A stretch of 64,000 bases of DNA from an uncultured Alphaproteobacteria bacterium. Lineage in GTDB: Bacteria; Pseudomonadota; Alphaproteobacteria; UBA2966. The notes below the pieces were generated by a model, which saw nothing but the letters and a program-made list of their open reading frames with translations, was not told the DNA's origin and searched no databases. Positions 59,987-64,000 of the stretch are shown piece by piece; positions within the stretch are counted from its first letter, which is position 1, and the number at the start of each line of letters is the position of its first letter. Made by a program: the position numbers and the translations under genes. The stretch is from positions 2,378,001 to 2,442,000 of the forward strand of contig OY282368.1 of the NCBI GenBank assembly GCA_958295725.1, in the 5' to 3' direction.

Positions 59987-60440
59987 TGCCTTGGCGCCGA
60001 AGTACGTTTCGTCATCAGCAGAGAAAATCCGTGTCGTCAAGTTCCATCGGTATCAAGAAATTCAGCCGCCCGACAGAATCATATTTATGTGGTGGACTTC
60101 AGATTCAGCACACCGGGAAACGCGACCATCGGCGTCAGCCACGGCCTCTCGCTGTCAAATAGCCGTCAAATGAAGTCCGGTCGGAATTTCCCTTGTATAT
60201 CAAATGACAAAGGAGATTGGATCCGCCCTTCGGGCTATCCGCGCGGTTCTCCGTCAAATGGGCACTGCCAAATGGGCACTGCGGTTTTGTCCGCTCGGAC
60301 GCGCCGCCCTCGCCGGCTTCGGTCCGGCGTCCGTCAAATAGCCGTCAAATGAACATGGGGGAAAATTTGTTCGATATATCAATCTATTGACGGTTTCCAT
60401 GGAGCGGCGGCAGGGGTTGGAGCGGTTTGCCGTCAAATAA
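59987..60440. repeat. AT-richer tract with repeated CGTCAAAT motifs
   Basis: This gap after tldD has at least five CGTCAAAT or TGTCAAAT motifs. An exact 20-bp repeat GTCAAATAGCCGTCAAATGA occurs at 60154-60173 and 60332-60351. A further AAATGGGCACTGC pair is at 60256-60282. Sequences after the two 20-bp copies are also alike (GGAATTTCCCTTG / GGAAAATTTG, then TATATCAA). No protein-coding frame is convincing. It borders a gene relic. Confidence 0.75.
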
Positions 60441-60758
60441 CCGTTCCGGCTTCATCCGCCCGCTCGGCCGCCCAGAACGGCAAATAGGCGCGCCATCGAT
60501 AACCTGCCGTCGGGTCCATGACGGCGATCATGCCGGCGTCCACGGCATCGTTCAACAGGCGAGTCGCGACCGAGGCGTTGCGGTCGGCGATGCCGAACCG
60601 CTCGCGCAGAGAGGCGTTGGTCGCGCGCTTGTTCTCGACATACTTGATACAGCTATGGAGATAGGTCGCGCTTGAATTCCAGCCACTCCTTTTCGCCTTC
60701 CCGAAGCGCCTTCGCGACCAGCCCGGCAAGATCCTCGGAGGATCGGGCCGCGCTCACG
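60433..60758 (-). pseudogene. Gutted AlbA_2/AAA_4-type ATP-binding protein
   Basis: The start (GTG 60758) encodes SEDLAGLVAKALREGEKEWLEFKRDL, the N terminus of AlbA_2 (Schlafen-like, divergent AAA) proteins. The frame closes at TAG 60653-60655. In another frame, from about 60668, TYLHSCIKYVENKRATNASL then RERFGI and the end YLPFWA match the winged-helix C terminus of the same family. Hundreds of intervening codons are gone and the junction is out of frame. A single large internal deletion explains this. Confidence 0.7.
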
Positions 60759-61087
60759 GCGACGAATCGGCGACGGACCTGCCCCGTGTGTCGACGGTCT
60801 TCATGCGCGACTCCCTTCCTCGGCGCGATTCGACCCGATCATAGCGACCCTCCATCGCCGGTGTCATCCGCTCGCTCCGGTTCGAGGCATACGGGACACC
60901 GGGAGAACCGCGGCGGACGGACGGGTCCGAACCGGGAAGGGTATCGCCGGGTTCGGGAGGAACGGCCGCCGGCCGGGTAAGGCGTCGTTCGTCGATCAAC
61001 ACCCCGCGCCGTTCCGGGCGTGTCCTTGGTGCGAGGAAGGTTCCGTCGTGCGCCGGTTACCGACCCCCCGCCGCGCGGGGCCCGGGA
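60759..61087. other. Intergenic stretch with no supported gene
   Basis: Several short open frames exist on both strands, but none has a recognisable family, ribosome site or consistent codon pattern. A GC-rich inverted repeat (CCCCGCCGCGCGGGGC, about 61068-61083) just after the methyltransferase stop could act as a weak terminator for it. Confidence 0.5.
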
Positions 61088-61870
61088 TCAGCCGTCGGCG
61101 CGCACGGCATGGACGAGAATGTTTTCGTCGTACCATTCGACGGTATCGGCGAAGCGACGTTCGACGGCCGCCCGGAAAGCGACCAGCGCCTCTTCGAATG
61201 CGTCCGGTTCGTAAAGAGAGAACGTCGAATAGTGCCGGTTTCTGGCCTGCTCGATGAGACGGTCGATGGGCGCCGTTCGGCGATACCTCAAGCACGTCGC
61301 GGCGGCGAACCAGAGCCCGGGGGTATCGTCGATCGCCGCGTAGAGGTCGCCGAGCGTCAGCAGCCGCGTCTCCTTTTCGATAAACCCGGGGAAAAACCGG
61401 CCCCAGATACTGCGCGCGTTGTGTTCGGGCAGCCGCGTATAAACGAACAGCCGTCCGTCCTCCGCCAGCCCGTCCCGCGATCTCCGGAGGAAATCCGGAA
61501 AGTCGAAATGATGCACCGCGTTGAAGGAGGACACGAAGTCGTAACGACCGGGCTCGAGTTCGAGGTCCTCGGCGGTCGACCGCCGCGTCTCGAACCCGTC
61601 GACTCCGTTGGCCCGGAGCAGCTCGTCGGTCTGCTCCAGCATCGCGGGGTTGGCGTCGACGCACGTCAGAAACAGGTTCGGGATCGCGCCGAACATCAAG
61701 AGGGTATAACGTCCGGCGCCGCAGCCGATGTCGGCGCCCCGCGGCACGGCGAGGCCATCGAGCTCGCGCGCGATCCGCTCCACGGGTTCCCGGTCGGTCG
61801 TGCGGACGGACCGGTAGACCGAAGATATCTCGGTGAAATGCCGAACCATGTCGGGCCGTGACGGCACCAT
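61088..61870 (-). CDS. Class I SAM-dependent methyltransferase
   Basis: A 260-residue protein with a Rossmann methyltransferase core (GADIGCGAGRYTLLMF, then CVDANPAMLEQ and FVSSFNAVHHFDFPDFLRRSRDGL). The C-terminal part (FFPGFIEKETRLLTLGDLYAAI) should bind the substrate, which is unknown. It starts 27 bp after gshA on the same strand and may be co-transcribed with it. Confidence 0.85.
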   Translation of the reverse strand: MVPSRPDMVRHFTEISSVYRSVRTTDREPVERIARELDGLAVPRGADIGCGAGRYTLLMFGAIPNLFLTCVDANPAMLEQTDELLRANGVDGFETRRSTAEDLELEPGRYDFVSSFNAVHHFDFPDFLRRSRDGLAEDGRLFVYTRLPEHNARSIWGRFFPGFIEKETRLLTLGDLYAAIDDTPGLWFAAATCLRYRRTAPIDRLIEQARNRHYSTFSLYEPDAFEEALVAFRAAVERRFADTVEWYDENILVHAVRADG

Positions 61871-61897
61871 CGGGCGTCCTCCTCCGTTCCGCGCCAG

Positions 61898-63256
61898 CTA
61901 GTAGGCGTACTCCCTGAAAGCGGGATCGACACTCCGGCCCCAGCGCGTCTCGAAGGCTTCGAGCAGCTCCTCGGCCGGGGTGGTCCCGGACTCCGCGATC
62001 GCGCGAAGGGGATTCAGGAAGTGATCCTCGTTGTCCCCCATGCTGTCGCGGATACCCCGGCGGCGGAGGCCCTGGCTGGCGATCCCGATCACCTCGAGCG
62101 CGATGTCCCTTACGCGCCGGCCATGGAACTCGGCCTTCAGTGCCCGTCGCGTGACCTCCGCGTGGAGCGACACTACCTCCTCGTGGCTCCAGTCCTTGCA
62201 CAGCTCGAACGCCGCGTCCAGGGCCGAAACCTCGTAGAGCAAACCGACCCAGAGCGCGGGTAGCGCGCACAGTCTGCTCCACGGGCCGCCGTCCGCCCCC
62301 CGCATCTCCAGGAAGCGCTTCAGCCGGACCTCGGGAAACGCCGTCGACACGTGATCTTCCCAGTCTTGCAGCGTGGGGCGCTCCCCAGGAAGATCTTCCA
62401 GCTTTCCGGCGAGGAAATCGCGGAACGATCGGCCGGCGACGTCGATGTAACGGTCCCGATGGACGAAATACATCGGGACGTCCAGCATGTAATCCGTGTA
62501 GCGCTCGAACCCCATGCCGTCCTCGAAGGCGAACGGCAGGAACCCCGTGCGGTCGGGATCGGTCTCCGTCCACACGTGACTCCGATAGCTCAGGTAACCA
62601 CTGGGCGTTCCCTCCTTGAACGGGGAGTTGGCGAACAACGCGGTGGCGATGGGCTGCAACCTCAGCGCGACCCGCATCTTCTTCACCATGTCGGCTTCGG
62701 ACGCGTAATCGAGGTTCACCTGAACCGTGCAGGTGCGGAACATCATGTCGAGCCCGAGCGAACCGCGGGTCGGCATGTACCGGCGCATGATGCCATACCG
62801 TCCCTTCGGCATCAGGGGCATGTCCTCGCGCTTCCATTTCGGGTGGTATCCGAGACCGATAAATCCCACGTCCAGTCCGGCGGCGATCTCCTTCACCTGA
62901 GCCAGGTGCGTGTTCACTTCGTGACAGGTCTGATGGAGGTTTTCGAGGGGCGCGCCCGAGAGCTCGACGGCGCCGCTCGGCTCCAGCGTCACCGCCTGTC
63001 CGTCCATGGTCAGCGCGATGACGTTCCCGTCCTCGAACACCGGAGCCCAGCCGAACCGCCGCAAGCGCTCCAGGATGACGCGGATGCCGACGTCGCCCTC
63101 GAACGGCAGGGGGCGCAGATCGCCGCGACGGTAGGCGAATTTCTCGTGTTCGGTCCCGATCCGCCATTCCACGGGCCGCTTGCAGCCACGCTCGAAATAG
63201 GAGACGAGGTCGGCCCGATCGTTTATCGGCGGCGACTCGGCGCGCGGATCTGCCAA
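61898..63256 (-). CDS. gshA: Glutamate-cysteine ligase, plant/alphaproteobacterial type
   Basis: First enzyme of glutathione synthesis. The 452-residue protein belongs to the GCS2 group of plants and alphaproteobacteria: CKRPVEWRIGTEHEKFAYRR, ALTMDGQAVTLEPSGAVELSGAPLENLHQTCHE, MPKGRYGIMRRYMPTRG and SSPFKEG-like NSPFKEGTPSGYLSYRSHVW. The likely start is TTG at 63256 behind GGAGGAA, giving MADPRAESPPINDRADLV; longer frames upstream do not match. rsmE lies directly upstream, as in many alphaproteobacteria. Confidence 0.95.
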   Translation of the reverse strand: MADPRAESPPINDRADLVSYFERGCKRPVEWRIGTEHEKFAYRRGDLRPLPFEGDVGIRVILERLRRFGWAPVFEDGNVIALTMDGQAVTLEPSGAVELSGAPLENLHQTCHEVNTHLAQVKEIAAGLDVGFIGLGYHPKWKREDMPLMPKGRYGIMRRYMPTRGSLGLDMMFRTCTVQVNLDYASEADMVKKMRVALRLQPIATALFANSPFKEGTPSGYLSYRSHVWTETDPDRTGFLPFAFEDGMGFERYTDYMLDVPMYFVHRDRYIDVAGRSFRDFLAGKLEDLPGERPTLQDWEDHVSTAFPEVRLKRFLEMRGADGGPWSRLCALPALWVGLLYEVSALDAAFELCKDWSHEEVVSLHAEVTRRALKAEFHGRRVRDIALEVIGIASQGLRRRGIRDSMGDNEDHFLNPLRAIAESGTTPAEELLEAFETRWGRSVDPAFREYAY

Positions 63257-63357
63257 ATCGAGTTCCTCCAACGGGTCGGAAGATTCAGTCGGAAGGATGG
63301 GGGTTCCGCACTCAACTAGCAATCCCGCCCTCTCGCGGCAAGTACCGGCCACGGCCG

Positions 63358-64000
63358 TCACGGCATGGCCAATCGGGACTGGAGAATTCCGAGCGCGACG
63401 GTGGCCGCCGTTTCGCTGCGCAGGAGCCACGGCCCCAGATCGACGCCCAGAACCCGCCCATGACCGGCGATGAGCGTTCGTTCGGCGCGGTCGAAGCCGC
63501 CTTCCGGCCCGATGAGCACGGCCCACGATCTCCGCAGGTCGGGCTCGCGCAGTCCGTCGAGCGCCGCGGCGACAGGCGGGCTGCCGCCCGACTCGTCGCA
63601 CCAGAGGAGCCCGCGGGAAGGGTCCAGAGATCCGAGAAACCGCTCCAGCGTCGCCGGCGCGCCCACGGCCGGAACCGACAACCGGCCGCATTGCTCGGCG
63701 GCCTCCCTGGCGGTGGACAGGAGCCGGCCGACGTTGACGCGCGAAACGGCGGTCCGCCGGGTCACGACCGGCTGAACGCGCGTGACGCCGAGCTCCGCGG
63801 CCTTTTCCACGAGAGCCGTCATGCGCGCCCGCTTGATCGGCGCGGCGGCGATCCAGACATCGGTCTCGGCCGCCTGGGGCCGCAGCATGTCCCGCGCGAC
63901 GATCGCGCAGCTCCGGCGCCCGATCCCGGCGACCGTGGCTCGCCACTCCCCGTCGCGTCCGTTGAAGAGAACCAGCGAGTCTCCGACGCCAAGGCGCATC
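63358..64000 (-). CDS. rsmE: 16S rRNA (uracil-1498-N3)-methyltransferase RsmE, 5' end cut by window edge
   Basis: RsmE methylates U1498 of 16S rRNA. The visible 213 residues run from MRLGVGDSLVLFNGRDGEW, which usually lies about 25 residues into the protein, to the SPOUT knot (AVLIGPEGGFDRAERTLI and LLRSETAATVALGILQ). The start codon is therefore probably beyond the right edge. The stop is 100 bp upstream of gshA. Confidence 0.93.
   Translation of the reverse strand, partial: MRLGVGDSLVLFNGRDGEWRATVAGIGRRSCAIVARDMLRPQAAETDVWIAAAPIKRARMTALVEKAAELGVTRVQPVVTRRTAVSRVNVGRLLSTAREAAEQCGRLSVPAVGAPATLERFLGSLDPSRGLLWCDESGGSPPVAAALDGLREPDLRRSWAVLIGPEGGFDRAERTLIAGHGRVLGVDLGPWLLRSETAATVALGILQSRLAMP

Noticed and set aside
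60754..61002. 82-codon minus-strand frame before the AlbA_2 relic
   Set aside because: No ribosome site or recognisable motif is present, and its end overlaps the relic's start codon in another frame.

Overview
The window is a high-GC chromosomal segment from an alphaproteobacterium, most likely Rhodospirillales-like. This is inferred from gene order and content, not from a search. The main markers are a circularly permuted two-piece tmRNA gene (tag ANDNEAFAVAA) next to an alphaproteobacterial-type sspB, the order tldD / ctaC-ctaD-ctaB-coxF-ctaG-ctaE-DUF983-SURF1, the orders ispH-thrB-rnhA and thrC-M16-GNAT, paired b and b' subunits in an isolated Fo operon, and ThyX.

Layout. 1-8.5 kb: miaA, whose stop codon is the last three bases of an IS relic; serB; the hflK-hflC-DUF2065-Deg protease operon; mrp; thyX. 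8.6-10.7 kb: permuted tmRNA, sspB and an intact IS481-like element with a 5-bp target duplication. 10.8-14.3 kb: maeB and an old yellow enzyme. 14.36-17.52 kb: a cassette in which the left and right ends of the same IS family flank a large surface lipoprotein gene, its promoter, six 13-bp tandem repeats and its terminator. 17.6-22.6 kb: molybdopterin oxidoreductase, methyltransferase, quinone reductase, mug. 22.8-28.1 kb: an operon of prfB (with its programmed frameshift), an amidohydrolase, a circularly permuted ATP-grasp protein, an alpha-E protein and a transglutaminase-like protein. 28.2-32.7 kb: gmhA-like and WecA-like envelope genes, tRNA-Gln, a sulfatase and an epimerase. 33.0-35.5 kb: ATP synthase Fo operon. 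35.5-39.2 kb: gcvH-gcvP behind a tandem glycine riboswitch. 39.4-49 kb: housekeeping genes (CDGSH protein, ispH, thrB, rnhA, peroxiredoxin, DsbD-N-like, algH, GNAT, M16 peptidase, thrC). 49-50.5 kb: an orphan terminase-small-subunit-like gene with a polyglutamate tail and a 115-bp tandem repeat array. 50.5-60 kb: M32 carboxypeptidase, the cytochrome oxidase cluster and tldD. 60-61 kb: a repeat-rich tract and a gutted AlbA_2-type gene. 61-64 kb: methyltransferase, gshA and partial rsmE.

The core genes cover respiration, one-carbon and amino-acid metabolism, translation quality control and envelope synthesis. The unusual material is in four accessory patches (14.4-17.5, 42.9-43.3, 49-50.5 and 60-61 kb). 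Two are linked by a shared promoter module: a copy of the promoter of the 49.9-kb terminase-like gene lies inside the IS-bounded cassette at 14.5 kb. The best candidate for an undescribed system is this passenger-carrying IS481 derivative with a repeat-tuned surface lipoprotein, together with the dispersed promoter/115-bp-repeat family.
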